Source: Pseudomonadota bacterium (lineage in GTDB: Bacteria > Pseudomonadota > Alphaproteobacteria > Rhizobiales > Beijerinckiaceae). From it: a stretch of 12,141 nucleotides of DNA. The stretch spans positions 1 through 12,141 of the forward strand of contig JAEWKL010000225.1 in assembly GCA_023386115.1 (NCBI GenBank). Reading direction: 5' to 3'. Position 1 is the stretch's first letter, and each line of letters opens with the position of its first letter. The notes below the pieces were generated by a model. It was not told where the DNA came from, did not search any database, and saw nothing but the letters and a program-made list of their open reading frames with translations. A program made the translations under genes and the position numbers. Positions 12,003 to 12,141 of the stretch are shown here, piece after piece.

Positions 12003-12141
12003 CTCAACACCGTCGCGGTGTTCGCCTCCATCGCCCTGCTCGGTTGGATGTGGGGCGCCATCGGCGCCATCGTCGCGGTGCCGTTGCTGATCCTGATCAG
12101 CACGATCGCCGCGCATCTACCGTCGTTGCGCTGGCTGGAGG
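12003..12141 (+). pseudogene. AI-2E/PerM-family permease, C-terminal fragment lacking its 5' part
   Basis: Read on the plus strand from 12003, the peptide 'LNTVAVFASIALLGWMWGAI' followed by 'GAIVAVPLLILISTIAAHLP' is the conserved C-terminal membrane region of the AI-2E transporter (PerM) family, normally about 350 residues. The typical 'LNPVAVF...GWLWG..GALLAVPLL' pattern is clear. The preceding roughly 280 residues are absent: upstream the DNA is the cytochrome remnant on the opposite strand. The frame stays open to an ATG at 11976 (MGHRSRRCA...), which could start a short product, but this is probably a remnant. It runs off the right edge, so the remaining C-terminus is not visible. Confidence 0.65.

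Overview
The window is very GC-rich DNA with dense, mostly short-gapped genes and strong third-position GC bias. It looks like an alphaproteobacterial chromosome, most likely Methylobacterium or a close relative. That assignment rests on base composition and on an MmcB-type DNA repair gene, a family centred on Alphaproteobacteria; no rRNA or other phylogenetic marker is present. I saw no tRNA, rRNA, CRISPR array, insertion sequence or phage gene.

Layout, left to right. (1) Positions 1-1363, minus strand: an RhtX/FptX/AmpG-like MFS transporter whose stop overlaps the start of a second gene that leaves the window. (2) 1364-2817: an intergenic region with an operator-like palindrome and a tiny leader ORF, a tandem PilZ-domain protein (plus), then the convergent mmcB gene (minus). 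(3) 2818-4458: a spacer with a nested palindrome, then a two-gene operon of a PepSY-associated membrane protein and a small two-helix protein with a seven-fold five-residue (Lys-x-Gln) repeat tail. (4) 4459-7258: a long inverted repeat, then a complete NitT/TauT-type ABC importer operon (ATPase, permease, Tat-exported binding protein). (5) 7265-8455, minus: a six-helix membrane diguanylate cyclase without an I-site. (6) 8456-10250: a DedA-family membrane protein (minus), a spacer with a 17-bp tandem repeat, and a PdxY-type pyridoxal kinase (plus). (7) 10255-11259, minus: a DUF2891 protein. (8) 11260-12141: a spacer with a 14-bp repeat, then two gene remnants joined head to head near position 12000, a multiheme cytochrome c lacking its N-terminal part (minus) and the C-terminal part of an AI-2E-type permease (plus).

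How the parts relate. The MFS and PepSY genes are both of types associated with iron/siderophore handling. They are separated by unrelated genes and no TonB receptor or siderophore synthetase is visible, so a shared role is inference. The ABC importer is self-contained and its substrate cannot be read from sequence. The diguanylate cyclase and tandem PilZ protein could be source and receptor of c-di-GMP, but they lie 5 kb apart. pdxY, DedA and DUF2891 look like unlinked housekeeping or accessory genes.

I found no convincing new multi-gene system. The most notable observations are: all three convergent gene pairs end inside inverted repeats that contain both stop codons; a double palindrome precedes the PepSY operon; the small membrane protein has an expanding 15-bp repeat; and a rearrangement scar is present at the right end.
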